From contig CAYNFS010000006.1 of NCBI GenBank assembly GCA_964396685.1, forward strand, positions 1 through 61,772: 61,772 bases of DNA, in the 5' to 3' direction. This stretch comes from CAYNFS01 sp964396685. Lineage in GTDB: Bacteria > Patescibacteriota > Doudnabacteria > UBA920 > 2-01-FULL-46-14. Below, piece after piece: positions 28,489-37,700 of the stretch. Within the stretch, counting starts at the first letter, position 1. The number at the start of each line of letters is the position of its first letter. The position numbers and the translations under genes are program-made. The notes beneath the pieces are model-generated. The model ran no database searches, had not been told where the DNA came from, and saw nothing but the letters and a program-made list of their open reading frames with translations.

Positions 28489-29313
28489 ATGAACTTGAAC
28501 TTGAAACGTTTTGTGTTGTTTTTGTCCGTGTTCGTTTTTTTGAGCACGGGCGTGGTTTTGGCCGGTGGGGACCTTCCCTGCGTGCTCCCGCAGGTGGATC
28601 GGTCTTTCTTCGCCTCGGGTGAAGAGGTCCGGGTCCATCTCGCATCGGGGCGAAGTAACTGCCCCGCGCCTCCCCTTGTCGAGATGCTGGAGGAGGGCCT
28701 CGTCATTTCCGACGAGATTTGGTTCAGCCTCGAGCGGTGGGAGGCTCGCGCCGCCCGTTGGGAGCAGGTTGGAGAGCAATGGCGGGTCAACCGCCGACCT
28801 GTCGGCTCCGGCTTGGACAAGCGTGAGCTTGTCACTTCTCCTCGGCTTGATGCCGGGAGCTACAAGCTCACGGCGAAGCAGGCAATCGAGGGGGGATTCC
28901 TCTCGACTGTCCGCTTCGACGTCGGGGAAGTTGCCCGGCCATCTGGCTGTACGCCCTATGTGCAGTCAAGTGGTATCGTCGCGGGGGGCCATCTCTATTT
29001 CCGCGGTGACCTCTGCGGGGCCGCCGCCGCGGCCGGGTACCTTTATCAGGTCCGAGAGGAGGACCGGACGGAGATCCTGCCTGTGGTTTTTGAGCAGGTC
29101 CCACAGGACGCTTCGGAATGGACGAATCAACCTTTCATCCGCGGCGGAACCCTCGATCTCCCCTGGGTCCGAGTCAGACTTTCCAACAACTCGTTCGACC
29201 CGGGCCGGCCGGTTTTGGCCGCCCCCACGGTTAATGGCATAACCGTGAATGGGGTGGCTTACGACCCGCGCCACCCCATCCGGCACTTCCTCGGCTTCTC
29301 CCCTTCCCGCTAG
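28489..29313 (+). CDS. Predicted secreted protein of unknown function
   Basis: The 274-residue protein has a clear signal peptide (MNLNLKRFVLFLSVFVFLSTGVVLAGG, probable cleavage after about residue 25), then a mature part with Cys residues and beta-rich stretches (SGEEVRVHLASGR; VRVRLSNNSF). The start is fixed by GAAGGAGGG just upstream. The DNA is strongly G+C-rich compared with neighbours, like 2594-3295. A 12-codon mini-frame and a terminator follow. No family was recognised. Confidence 0.75.
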   Translation: MNLNLKRFVLFLSVFVFLSTGVVLAGGDLPCVLPQVDRSFFASGEEVRVHLASGRSNCPAPPLVEMLEEGLVISDEIWFSLERWEARAARWEQVGEQWRVNRRPVGSGLDKRELVTSPRLDAGSYKLTAKQAIEGGFLSTVRFDVGEVARPSGCTPYVQSSGIVAGGHLYFRGDLCGAAAAAGYLYQVREEDRTEILPVVFEQVPQDASEWTNQPFIRGGTLDLPWVRVRLSNNSFDPGRPVLAAPTVNGITVNGVAYDPRHPIRHFLGFSPSR

Positions 29314-29321
29314 GAGGAGCC

Positions 29322-29360
29322 ATGCCGCCCCCGCAAACAAAACATCTACGGCCGCCGTGA
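29322..29360 (+). CDS. Possible 12-residue peptide (MPPPQTKHLRPP)
   Basis: An AGGAGG lies just before this ATG, and the 12 codons end with a TGA inside the stem of the terminator that follows. It may be a genuine micro-gene coupling translation to termination, or chance. Weak support. Confidence 0.25.
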   Translation: MPPPQTKHLRPP

Positions 29361-29409
29361 GGAGTGAAGTCTGAACAAGACTTATCACCCTCACGCCGGC
29401 CTTCTTTTT
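29350..29409 (+). terminator. Large terminator hairpin
   Basis: ggccgccgtgagg (from 29350) pairs with cctcacgccggcc with one mismatch, around a partly paired interior, followed by ttctttttttat. Confidence 0.8.
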
Positions 29410-29507
29410 TTATCTTTCAAAGATTTCTTTGGCGAAAGCGACTGAACGATTTTGGCCATTTGTTTCTCTTGATCGTTTCCACCCCGCTTCCCCGAAGACC
29501 CAAGCTT

Positions 29508-29539
29508 GACAAGGAACCCACGATCGTGGGATAGTTGTC
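29508..29539. repeat. 32-bp palindromic repeat (core CCCACGATCGTGGG), copy 1
   Basis: The ends gacaa/ttgtc enclose the perfect 14-bp palindrome CCCACGATCGTGGG. Other copies: 30358-30389, 31463-31494 and 49301-49332, all exactly 32 bp. From 29410 to 29507 nothing else is evident. Confidence 0.85.
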
Positions 29540-29598
29540 TTAGAGAATTGTATCGTCATAATTATTAGAACCTACCCCAAATCAATTTTAGCCCCTTT

Positions 29599-29697
29599 TT
29601 GTCATTCCCGCGAAACTTGTCCTCGACCTGATCGGGGAACGGGAATCCAGTAAATAAGCCAGTTTTCTGGATCCCCGATCGGGTCGGGGATGACAAA
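29599..29697. repeat. Composite 'tcattcccg' palindromic repeat
   Basis: Two tandem elements: tgtcattcccgcg...gggaatccag, and tctggatccccgatc...ggggatgacaa. Same family as 12153-12181 and 52511-52568. Confidence 0.75.
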
Positions 29698-29771
29698 AAC
29701 CAATTTTGAGATAGATTCCAACTGAAATTATTACCGGGATAATTCAATTAAGATAACAGACATAATAGACC

Positions 29772-30359
29772 ATGAGAGCGTATCCAAAAGGCGCCCCATA
29801 CAGACCAGAGGAAGAAAAAATCGCGGAGAAAATCCTGGGCGCCGCAGTTTTGGGAACTACGGTATTAATTTCCCCCATAGCCGGCATCGCAGCCTTTTTC
29901 TTGGGCATAGGCGTGGCTAGTTATATATTCCGCAAAAGCGATTTCAACCGAGAAGCAAAGCGCCTCCAGAAGAAAGGCTATGTGGCGCTTACGAAAACCG
30001 AGAAGGGGTGGCTGGTTAAAATCCTCAAAAAAGGCCGGCAAAGATACAAGGAAATTGAATTGGCAAACCTGCGGCTGCCCAGAAACAGAAGATGGGACGG
30101 CAAATGGCGGTTGTTTATTTTTGACATTCCGGAAGAGATACGTTCGCGCCGCGACTCACTGAGACAAAAATTGAAAAGTTTGGGGATATACAACATTCAA
30201 AGAAGCGTTTTTGCTTATCCCTTTGATTGTCGCAAGGAATTGGAGTTTATAGCCGGTTATTACAATGTTCAAAAATTTACGACCTACGCCGAGGCGGATT
30301 ATATTGACATAGATCGAGAGTTAAAAAAACATTTCAGGTCTTTAAAAATTTTGCCCTGA
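29772..30359 (+). CDS. PaaX/Cas2-fold-like protein with two N-terminal membrane helices
   Basis: The 195-residue protein has two hydrophobic segments at about residues 20-55, a winged-helix-like part (KRLQKKGYVALTKTEKGWLVKIL), and a C-terminal ferredoxin-like domain (WRLFIFDIPEEIRSRRDSLRQKLKSLGIYNIQRSVFAYPF). That domain resembles the PaaX C-terminal/Cas2 fold, a widespread arrangement in Parcubacteria. No cas genes or CRISPR are near, so adaptation is unlikely. It is more plausibly a regulator or nuclease of unknown role. CATAAT ends five bases before the ATG, hinting at a leaderless transcript. The second 32-bp palindrome overlaps its stop. Confidence 0.75.
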   Translation: MRAYPKGAPYRPEEEKIAEKILGAAVLGTTVLISPIAGIAAFFLGIGVASYIFRKSDFNREAKRLQKKGYVALTKTEKGWLVKILKKGRQRYKEIELANLRLPRNRRWDGKWRLFIFDIPEEIRSRRDSLRQKLKSLGIYNIQRSVFAYPFDCRKELEFIAGYYNVQKFTTYAEADYIDIDRELKKHFRSLKILP

Positions 30360-30389
30360 CAAGTAACCCACGATCGTGGGATAGTTGTC
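30358..30389. repeat. 32-bp palindromic repeat, copy 2
   Basis: One base different from copies 1 and 3. It begins inside the stop codon of the PaaX/Cas2-like gene and lies 165 bases before mntA. Confidence 0.85.
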
Positions 30390-30483
30390 ATTTTTCTCGA
30401 TTTTTAGGGCGGCGATGCGCTGCCGGCATATATCATAGGAGACCATTTGAGGAGCAAAAAGTGCTCGCATCGGCCTTTTTTAT

Positions 30484-30516
30484 CTCCACACCAAAGGATT
30501 GTGGTGTGGGGGTGAA
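30484..30516. repeat. 'ACACCAAAGGATTGTGGTGT' hairpin, copy 1
   Basis: ccacacca pairs with tggtgtgg around aaggat. The same hairpin is at 31508-31539, also just upstream of a promoter and a toxin-antitoxin gene. The arms resemble a helix in the rplC leader. Confidence 0.8.
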
Positions 30517-30517
30517 T

Positions 30518-30546
30518 TTGATAAATCCGGCAAAATCGGCTATAAT
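30518..30546 (+). promoter_or_regulatory. Promoter of the MntA/HepT-like operon
   Basis: TTGATA at 30518-30523 and TATAAT at 30541-30546 are 17 bp apart. The ATG at 30554 begins seven bases after the -10 box, so the transcript should be leaderless. Confidence 0.85.
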
Positions 30547-30553
30547 TTGAGAT

Positions 30554-30979
30554 ATGAAAATACGCTATGACCAAAAACGGCTGGCTCAAGTGGCTAACAA
30601 ATTTGGGCTTAAGTTCGTGATTTTGCACGGCTCTTTTGCCATTGGTTCTACGCACAAGGAAAGTGATTTAGATATTGCGGTTTTGGGGAAAAATGATATT
30701 GGTTTCGATGAACTTCTAAAACTCCATGGCGAACTAAGCGACGTTTTCAAATTGACGCAAGGAGCTGATCTGGATTTGAAAACTCTTCACAAAATTGATC
30801 CATTGTTCAGATACGAAGTTACTCGCACAGGCAGACTTCTCTATGGCAGTCCTGTCAATTATGAGGAATATAAAGCCTATACTTTGCGGGCAATGGAGGA
30901 CGCTCGCCCTCTTTTAGAGCTGGAACGTCAGCTTGCTTACAGGTTTCAGGATCATCTAAACGCTTTATATGTTAAATAA
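30554..30979 (+). CDS. mntA: MntA-like MNT-domain nucleotidyltransferase (antitoxin)
   Basis: The 141-residue protein has the minimal nucleotidyltransferase signature GSX10DXD (GSFAIGSTHKESDLDIAV, about residues 26-43). In the HepT/MntA system this enzyme AMPylates the HEPN toxin and so inactivates it. It overlaps the HEPN gene by 11 bases. It is preceded by the 32-bp palindrome, the ACACCAAA hairpin and a promoter that places the start of transcription at the ATG. Order MNT before HEPN. Confidence 0.88.
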   Translation: MKIRYDQKRLAQVANKFGLKFVILHGSFAIGSTHKESDLDIAVLGKNDIGFDELLKLHGELSDVFKLTQGADLDLKTLHKIDPLFRYEVTRTGRLLYGSPVNYEEYKAYTLRAMEDARPLLELERQLAYRFQDHLNALYVK

Positions 30980-31397
30980 AGATTTTGTATTGCGCAAAAT
31001 AAAATTAATTCAGGAAGATCTTGCCCGCTTGGAGCCTTTGGGCCGTTTTTCTTTGGCCGAGCTGACAAAGGATCCTGTCAAATACGCCGCTACCGAGCGC
31101 CTCTTGGAGCGGATAGTGACCAGGGCTATTGATGTGAATCGGCACCTATTGGCGGAACTGGGAGAAGGCAGTGAAACAGTCAGGACATATGAGGACACCT
31201 TTTTAGCTTTAGCCGGACTTTCCGTCTATTCGCGCGAGTTTGCCAAAAAAATTGCCCCCTCAGCCGGTTTGAGAAACATTTTAGTGCACGAGTACGACAA
31301 CGTAGATGTTGAAAAAATTAGAATTTCGGCGGGAGAAGCGCTTAAACAGTATGCCGAATATTGCAAATTCCTGCTGGATTTTCTTGTAAAGTTTTGA
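30969..31397 (+). CDS. hepT: HepT-like HEPN-domain RNase toxin
   Basis: The 142-residue helical protein carries the catalytic RX4HXY motif of HepT (RNILVHEY near residue 107). HepT proteins are RNases that cut RNA unless modified by their MNT partner. The upstream gene encodes that partner and overlaps by 11 bases. The third copy of the 32-bp palindrome follows about 65 bases after the stop. Confidence 0.88.
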   Translation: MLNKDFVLRKIKLIQEDLARLEPLGRFSLAELTKDPVKYAATERLLERIVTRAIDVNRHLLAELGEGSETVRTYEDTFLALAGLSVYSREFAKKIAPSAGLRNILVHEYDNVDVEKIRISAGEALKQYAEYCKFLLDFLVKF

Positions 31398-31462
31398 AGA
31401 AGAAAAGAAACTGCTCTGTAACTAAAAAGCCAGATTTTTACATGGAGGTAAGATTTTGATTT

Positions 31463-31494
31463 GACAAGGAACCCACGATCGTGGGATAGTTGTC
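31463..31494. repeat. 32-bp palindromic repeat, copy 3
   Basis: Identical to copy 1. It lies 83 bases before the second AbiEii-type module and is preceded by TT, so TTGACA is formed at its left end. Confidence 0.85.
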
Positions 31495-31507
31495 ATTTTC
31501 TCCTATT

Positions 31508-31539
31508 ACCCCAACACCAAAGGATTGTGGTGTGGGGGT
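31508..31539. repeat. 'ACACCAAAGGATTGTGGTGT' hairpin, copy 2
   Basis: Same hairpin as 30484-30516. Together with copy 3 of the 32-bp palindrome it repeats the upstream arrangement of the mntA operon. Confidence 0.8.
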
Positions 31540-31542
31540 AAA

Positions 31543-31571
31543 TTGATAAATTTCACAAAATCAGCTATAAT
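31543..31571 (+). promoter_or_regulatory. Promoter of the second AbiEii-type module
   Basis: TTGATA at 31543-31548 and TATAAT at 31566-31571 are 17 bp apart. The ATG at 31578 follows after six bases, which predicts a leaderless mRNA. Confidence 0.85.
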
Positions 31572-31577
31572 TAGGGC

Positions 31578-31784
31578 ATGTACAACTGGTCTGTTGACGA
31601 AAAAAAATTCAAAAAAGAGGATCCGGAGGGATACCGGATTTGGCGTCTGGAGCAGATGATAAATTATGGATTGGGTGAGGACAAACTGGATGAAGGCTCG
31701 GTACGTAGGTATTGGAATAAGCTTTTTATGGACGATCCTACCCGGGAGTATCTTAAATTTTTGTTATGGCCGCGAAAGAAGTAA
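31578..31784 (+). CDS. Small partner protein of AbiEii-type toxin
   Basis: The 68-residue acidic/aromatic protein (MYNWSVDEKKFKKEDPEGYR, then EYLKFLLWPRKK) is the size and kind of protein that precedes AbiEii-type nucleotidyltransferases in CPR genomes. It overlaps the next gene by 19 bases. By analogy it is the antitoxin or targeting partner; this is inferred from position only. Confidence 0.7.
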   Translation: MYNWSVDEKKFKKEDPEGYRIWRLEQMINYGLGEDKLDEGSVRRYWNKLFMDDPTREYLKFLLWPRKK

Positions 31785-32434
31785 TATTGACTCAAGAACA
31801 GATTAGATTTTTAGATTTAGTTTCAGAAGAATCGTATCTTTACAAGAGGTACTATTTTACCGGAGGAACCCCTTTAAGTGCATTCTATCTGTTTCATCGC
31901 TACTCTGAAGATATTGATTTATTTTCCGAGGGAGAAGTTCACTTGCCTTCCATCCGTTCATTTATCGGCAGAATTCAAAAAAAATTGCAGCTCAAAAAAG
32001 TGGATTATCGGCAGTTTTTGGGTTTGCATACTTTTCAGTTATTTTTCTCTGGCAAGGATATTTTAAAAGTTGATTTTAACTATTATCCTTTCCCTAGAAT
32101 TGAAAAAGGAATTAAATACAAGAATCTGCAACTAGACAGTATTCTGGATATTGCGGTTAACAAAGTTCATACGGTTTATATGAAGCCTCGGGCTCGCGAT
32201 TTTGTGGATATTTATTTTATATTGAAAGAGAAAAAATATAAGCTTGAGGATCTCATTATTTTTGCGAAAACTAAATTCGACTGGCATATCGATCCGGTAC
32301 AACTCGGCTCAAGATTTTTAGCCGCTTCCGAGTCTACAGACTATCCCCGCATGATCAAAAAAATTAACCATCAGGAATGGAAGGATTTTTTCGTTGAAGA
32401 GGCCCGCAATCTCAAACCGCAGATTTTTAAGTAA
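31766..32434 (+). CDS. AbiEii/type IV toxin-like nucleotidyltransferase
   Basis: The 222-residue protein has the AbiEii nucleotidyltransferase core: YYFTGGTPLSAFYLFHRYSEDIDLFS (GG(T/S)...DxD, about residues 28-53) and the downstream RARDFVDIYFILKEKK motif. The family transfers nucleotides to targets such as tRNA and acts as a toxin or phage-defence effector. It is intact here, unlike the copy at 26539, and only distantly similar to it. It overlaps its small partner by 19 bases and ends at a terminator shared with the convergent surface-protein gene. Confidence 0.85.
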   Translation: MAAKEVILTQEQIRFLDLVSEESYLYKRYYFTGGTPLSAFYLFHRYSEDIDLFSEGEVHLPSIRSFIGRIQKKLQLKKVDYRQFLGLHTFQLFFSGKDILKVDFNYYPFPRIEKGIKYKNLQLDSILDIAVNKVHTVYMKPRARDFVDIYFILKEKKYKLEDLIIFAKTKFDWHIDPVQLGSRFLAASESTDYPRMIKKINHQEWKDFFVEEARNLKPQIFK

Positions 32435-32439
32435 AAAAG

Positions 32440-32479
32440 AAGCCCTCGGACTGTAAGAACACTTGTCCGAAGGCTTTTT
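32440..32479. terminator. Terminator between convergent genes
   Basis: aagccctcggac pairs with gtccgaaggctt (one bulge on each arm), preceded by an A tract and followed by TTTTTA, so it can work for both strands. Confidence 0.8.
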
Positions 32480-32513
32480 AGTCGTAGGCGGCGAAAGACC
32501 CAAAGTCTCCTCC

Positions 32514-34619
32514 CTACTGCACGGGGATCAGCACTTCGTTGCTGACCTTGCCATCAACAACGAGAGCTAACCGGACCACCGTGCCGGTGGGAATCTGCGG
32601 AACCTTAATGTTTACCTGGTAAAGCCCCGCAAACCCGGGGGCAAGCCCCGCAAAGCCCACTTCCCAATTGCCGTTTGAAGCCTGAACCGTGACCGGCTTG
32701 ACGGTTCGGTACAGCTCTGTCGTGGCGGCCGGAAGGCCATCGCTTGGAAGCGGAGGGTAGGTTTCTCCCAGGCCGGTAGCGAATACAGCGAGGTCATCCC
32801 CAGGTCTGGCTGGCAGGGCTGACGTTACCACCTTTCCTGCGTTCGGTCCGGAGGCGAAGATGACCGCCCCGGTTTTTGTCTCGGCATTCATCAGGAAGAT
32901 GCGCGGATACGCATCTTTGACCTCCAGCTCAATTTCGTTACTGGAGACTTCACCGAGAATGACCTTGGTCTTTGCTCTGGGCCCTTTGAGGTCTTTCGGC
33001 GTGAGGATGTTCAGTTGAGTTTGAGAGCAGTAGAAGAATGGAGCAAGGAGAGTCTTTCCATCTTCATCAGTAAACTCAACTTTTGTCCTTCCACCGCAAG
33101 CGACGGTTGGCAGAGGAAAACTCTGGGAGACCTCCGGATCAGTGTGGGTTGCACCCCAGGTCCAGAGCGTCAGGATCGAACCGGGGACTGCAGGTCCAGC
33201 CTCAAAGGTCGCCGAGTTGGTAGCCGTGTACAGACTCGGCTGGTCTCGCGTCGCGAAGAGGTACTCTACAGCCTCTCCCCAATCCGATTGAAAGGTCCTC
33301 TGCACCTTCCCGTCGGTTAGGGCCGCTTCATCGAGACCTGAAACAACTACATATCCCGGGTATCTCTCTATTTCTCCGCCATCACCAACCAGAGAGAGCT
33401 GTGTGTCTGAGAGATCATAGTATCCAGGGCCGTTGGCGATGACGAAGATCTTCCGCGGGACGGCAATCCAGCTCCCCGGGTAAAGCAACGTATAGGTGGT
33501 ATCCGAGAGCTTGGGGTCTGGATCACAACCAGCCCCGGTTTTGACAATGCAGGCATGGATTTGGTATGCACCTGCATTTCGGGTTGTATCAGATATAGTC
33601 GCAGCATCGACCGGAAACTGGATGTCGCGGATTGCATAAAAAGGATCCGCAGGCTCAACCGTAAAGGGAATGGTGCCCGTTGCTGCCGTTCCCCCGGACG
33701 CGTTCTTTACCACGTACTGGATTTTCCACCCCCCTGTCAATTCTGGCCAGTCCTTAAAGAACTTGAACTGGCCATCGACTCTGTTAACAAGCTCGAAAAA
33801 CAGTCTTGAGGGGTTGATTCTCGCCTGGGGTGCCAGCTCATCCAGCCTGCGCTCGGCATAAACCCTGAAAAACATCCCGTCTTGCGGCCGATAAGAGTTC
33901 GAGGCAAATTCGTTGATGAAGGTTGAGGGCAAGACCCCGTTGATCTTTCCCCCAGCTCGGTCAATCGCAACCAAGGCTTCCCATCTTCCACCGTAGGGTC
34001 TGCGGCGGTACGGGCTAAAGACCTTGTTGAGTTCTTCATCTGCCGGCTTGAGGCTTCCGCCCATTTTGTTTGCGAGAAGCTCAAACGCCCCCGACATCCT
34101 GATAGCGTAGAGGAAGAATCGGTTAACCGCCACCACGTCTTTCGGATCGTTGACATTCATGCCGTGGTTTAAAACCGCAGTTGAATAGTAGGGATAATTC
34201 ACCGGGTTTAGCTTATACATTTTGCGGTAGTACAAGGCGGTTTTGGCCTCCGCGATCTGTGAATTTAGATCGCTGTCTTGGGTGCCGCGGCACGGGGTGG
34301 TGAAGTTTTCGAAAAAACTTCTCGTCAATTTCCGATACGCCGGGTACGAGTAGTTTGATACACCGCCCGGCAGAGCATAGATGTCAAAGGATACCTCCTT
34401 TCGTATGAGGCAATCGGCAGCCTTCAGAAATGGTACCACAGGTATCCTTTCGGGAAGTGCTTCAGGAGTGGTGGTGATCTCCTGGTAGTGAGCACGAAGA
34501 TCCGCCCACCAGCCTTGTAAATCGATCCGGGTTTGATCGATGGCTGGATCAATCTCTAATTCTTGTCCAAAAGTGCGTGTGGAAAGACCTAGTAGTAAAA
34601 ATATTATTAGGTTTTTCAC
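32514..34619 (-). CDS. Large secreted protein with Solibacter-type (TIGR03437) C-terminal region
   Basis: The 701-residue protein starts at a GTG (34619) behind a strong AAGGAGG and has a signal peptide (MKNLIIFLLLGLSTRTFGQ). The N-terminal 330 or so residues have no recognised fold. The last 230 (PGSILTLWTWGATH to the end) match the TIGR03437 pattern: QLNILTPKDLKGPRAKTKVI, then ALPARPGDDLAVFATGLGET, then GFAGLAPGFAGLYQVNIKVP and the closing SNEVLIPVQ. That domain is best known from Acidobacteria (Solibacter), where it ends large secreted proteins, so acquisition from another phylum is possible. It is transcribed divergently from the giant adhesin. Confidence 0.82.
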   Translation of the reverse strand: MKNLIIFLLLGLSTRTFGQELEIDPAIDQTRIDLQGWWADLRAHYQEITTTPEALPERIPVVPFLKAADCLIRKEVSFDIYALPGGVSNYSYPAYRKLTRSFFENFTTPCRGTQDSDLNSQIAEAKTALYYRKMYKLNPVNYPYYSTAVLNHGMNVNDPKDVVAVNRFFLYAIRMSGAFELLANKMGGSLKPADEELNKVFSPYRRRPYGGRWEALVAIDRAGGKINGVLPSTFINEFASNSYRPQDGMFFRVYAERRLDELAPQARINPSRLFFELVNRVDGQFKFFKDWPELTGGWKIQYVVKNASGGTAATGTIPFTVEPADPFYAIRDIQFPVDAATISDTTRNAGAYQIHACIVKTGAGCDPDPKLSDTTYTLLYPGSWIAVPRKIFVIANGPGYYDLSDTQLSLVGDGGEIERYPGYVVVSGLDEAALTDGKVQRTFQSDWGEAVEYLFATRDQPSLYTATNSATFEAGPAVPGSILTLWTWGATHTDPEVSQSFPLPTVACGGRTKVEFTDEDGKTLLAPFFYCSQTQLNILTPKDLKGPRAKTKVILGEVSSNEIELEVKDAYPRIFLMNAETKTGAVIFASGPNAGKVVTSALPARPGDDLAVFATGLGETYPPLPSDGLPAATTELYRTVKPVTVQASNGNWEVGFAGLAPGFAGLYQVNIKVPQIPTGTVVRLALVVDGKVSNEVLIPVQ

Positions 34620-34660
34620 CTTTTTTTCCTCCTTCTTTCTGAAAAGTTCAAGCGAAGTTT

Positions 34661-34689
34661 ATTATATTCTTTTAGATATCTTTTGTGAA
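34661..34689 (-). promoter_or_regulatory. Promoter of the 701-residue secreted protein
   Basis: On the minus strand TTCACA (34684-34689) and TATAAT (34661-34666) are 17 bp apart. It is back-to-back with the adhesin promoter, one base apart. Confidence 0.75.
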
Positions 34690-34690
34690 G

Positions 34691-34719
34691 TTGACAATTT
34701 GCTTAAATGTGAGTATAAT
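34691..34719 (+). promoter_or_regulatory. Consensus promoter of the giant adhesin
   Basis: TTGACA at 34691-34696, a 17-bp spacer and TATAAT at 34714-34719 form a perfect sigma-70-type promoter. The leader is about 34 bases. Confidence 0.9.
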
Positions 34720-34759
34720 AAAGATAAGGAATTAACTTAATTTTGAAACCAAAGTCTGG

Positions 34760-37700
34760 ATGTCAGGCAAAATAGAAAAAACCATAATTATAGGAGGAAT
34801 TGTTTTGTTAACTGCGCTAAGTTTATATCAGCCTGTTCAGGCCGCGCCGATTTCTAGCGGTTCCGATGTCGAAATTACCATCGATCCTCCAGCCGATCCT
34901 GCCCCGGATCCGCTGAATTGCGCGCAGGCCCCGGTTCCTACTGGAGGGTATGTATGTTATACGTTAACAGTCACCCCTGATATTCCACAGAATATTGTCC
35001 TGCGCCAGGGCATTGACCCTCCCCCTACATTCAGTTGGAGCGCCACTGTTTCGATAGTAAGCAAACCTGCTAATGTAACAGGGATTGCATTTTTAGGATC
35101 TTATATCAGCTCCATTAATGGATACAATGCACTATGTACCTCACCTACGACTGACGGGTGGGTGGCTTGTTTGAGCAATGCTTCAGCATATGGGCCTGGA
35201 GGGGGCCAGACTTCAACAGCTTCCGGATCGGGCACATTGATAATTCAGAATTCTGGCTTTCAGGGTTATAACTTAGATACAAGGGTTGCCTTTACTTACA
35301 TTAATAATGGTGTAGCATATGATACGGGACAATTCAGCCTGTCTTCGGGTTTTAACATTGATGTTCTCTCATACAAATATTCGGTTAGCCCGACTTCTTT
35401 ATCTTTCTCGGCCGAGCAGGGCGGGACGCCACCGCCTTTGCAGTATATTACTGTTACAAACGAAGGTGAGGCTGTAAATATTTCAATATCTGATAACGCA
35501 TCTTGGCTCGGCGTTTATCCATCAAACCTCTTTATTTTTGGAGTGCCTTGTAATCCCTGTACGGCCAGCGTGGAAGTTTCTGTCAGCACTAATCTTTCTC
35601 CTGGCACTTATAATGCTACTATCACTTTCAGCGAGTCAAATGCGGGAAATAAGACGGTTTCCGTAACTTATCAGGTTTCACCTGTTGCTCCGGGAACATG
35701 TCCTAGCAACAATGTTTTTCTTTCAGCTGCCAGTGCTGACGTCTTAGGATCCGCAACCGCTTCCGCCCCGGCTGGCTGGTCAGGCGGCACTTTCTCCTCG
35801 AGCAACACTGGAGTCGCCACTGCTAATCCGACAACTGGCGCTATTTCTGCAGTTGAGGGAGGAACCACCAATATTTCAGGGTCCGGCTGGACCGCATCCA
35901 ACGGCGCGACCAATTGTCCGTTAAGCCCGGCCACTTTTACCGTCAGGGATTTTACGGTCACCGCCCCTGTTGTTACCCAGACGGTAACGCAGGGTAATCC
36001 TGCTTCGTTTACAATAAATGTCAACCCGGTTAATTCTTTTGCTCAAAGTGTTAGTCTTTCTCAATCCGGCGCTCCTTCCAGCCCTGGCCCGGTAACATTG
36101 TCTCCTTCTTCCGGCACGCCTTTTTATTCCTCCATCCTCGCAATCCCAACGTCACTAGCAACGGCTCCGGGTACTTACACTGTTACCATCAGAGGCACTT
36201 ACAGCGTCCACACTCATTCCCAGCAAGTGAGTTTAACGGTTAACCCTGCGGGAAGCGGTGATTTTTCTTTGAGCATGAGTCCGCCTAGTCCTTCAATTAA
36301 TCCCGGCGGCAATCAAACTTACAACGTTTCCGCAACTTCCATAAATAATTTTTCCGGAAGCGTAAGCTTGAGCTCGTCAGGCTGCCCTCCCAATGCCACA
36401 TGTTCTCTAGACAGCTCCACTCTGACGCTTTCCGCCGGAGGTACAGCCCAAACAACGCTCCGGGTCCAGACGGCTCCTTCCACGACGGCTGGAACATATA
36501 CACTCACAACCACCGGCATTTCCGGTAGCCTGTCTCATTCGGCCTCGGCCCAGCTTACGGTGCAGGGAGCGGCTCAAGACAGCTGTACGCTTTCTGCCAG
36601 CCCTCAATCAGGTACCGCCCCGCTTTCGGGAACCTTGAGTTGGACAGTTGGGGGTAGTCCGACCTCCTGTACGGCCTCTGGCGGCTGGTCAGGCAACAAG
36701 TCCGTGACCGGGGGTTCCCAGTCTTATGGTCCTTTAAGCTCCGATACGGCCTATGCTTTGAATTGCTCAAGCGCCACAGCAAGCTGGAGCTGTTCCACCA
36801 ATGTTACCGTAACAAGCCAGCCAGCTCCAGGGACAATGGTCGTAAACCTCTCGGCCTCGCCGGGGAGCGGCCCTTCGCCGCACACCGAAACTTTAGACGC
36901 AATCGTATCATGGAATAATATTATTCCTTACTTTTTTGACTATTACCTTTGGTGGAATTGTCCAAATCCCGGCCCTAACCCTTCTGACCCCGCTTCTGTT
37001 GAAGCGAATTGCGGTGCATTGCCTGCTAGCGGATCAAACAGCAATGGTTATAAACTTATCGGTTCTTTCTCATCTTCTTTGCGAGTCACTCGTTCATATT
37101 CCAGCAATGCAACCCCTTATGTCATTGCGATAACCAGCGGCCTTGCAGATAATGATAACGCTTTGGTCAGTATAACTTATCCGGATCTAATCGGAGAGAA
37201 TCTTCAAGTAACGGGCAGTTTGACTTCGGGCTCAATCCTTTCCTTTTCCGGAACAGTGCGCAACGGCGGAGGAGCAAATGTCGGTGTCAACACCGTTACC
37301 CGAATGGCTGTTGATATAAACAATGACGGCACATGGGATGTGGTGCCCGCGGACAACACAACCGGGCCGTTGTCTGTCGGAGCCACTGAAAATGAAACAT
37401 GGTCAAACGTTTGGACCGCCACCGCCGGAACGCACAAATACAGCATATGCGTGGATAGATCGTATATAGTCGCGGAGTCAAACGAGTTCAACAATTGTCC
37501 GGAACTGGTATTTACTGTTGCTCCCGTCGCCGCTTGCGTCGGGGCCGGCTCGGGCAATGGCTTGCGCGGCTCCTACTACGACGGCACGGCTTTCAACTCT
37601 CTTATGACCTCTCGCACCGATACCACCATCAACTTTGATCCGGCTGATGATCTGGGCAATCTTTACGCCGGGGGAGGAGACACCTTCTCGGTGCGGTGGC

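Noticed and set aside
29772..30359. Cas2 of a CRISPR system
   Set aside because: The C-terminal fold is Cas2/PaaX-like, but membrane helices precede it and no repeats, cas1 or other cas genes are near.
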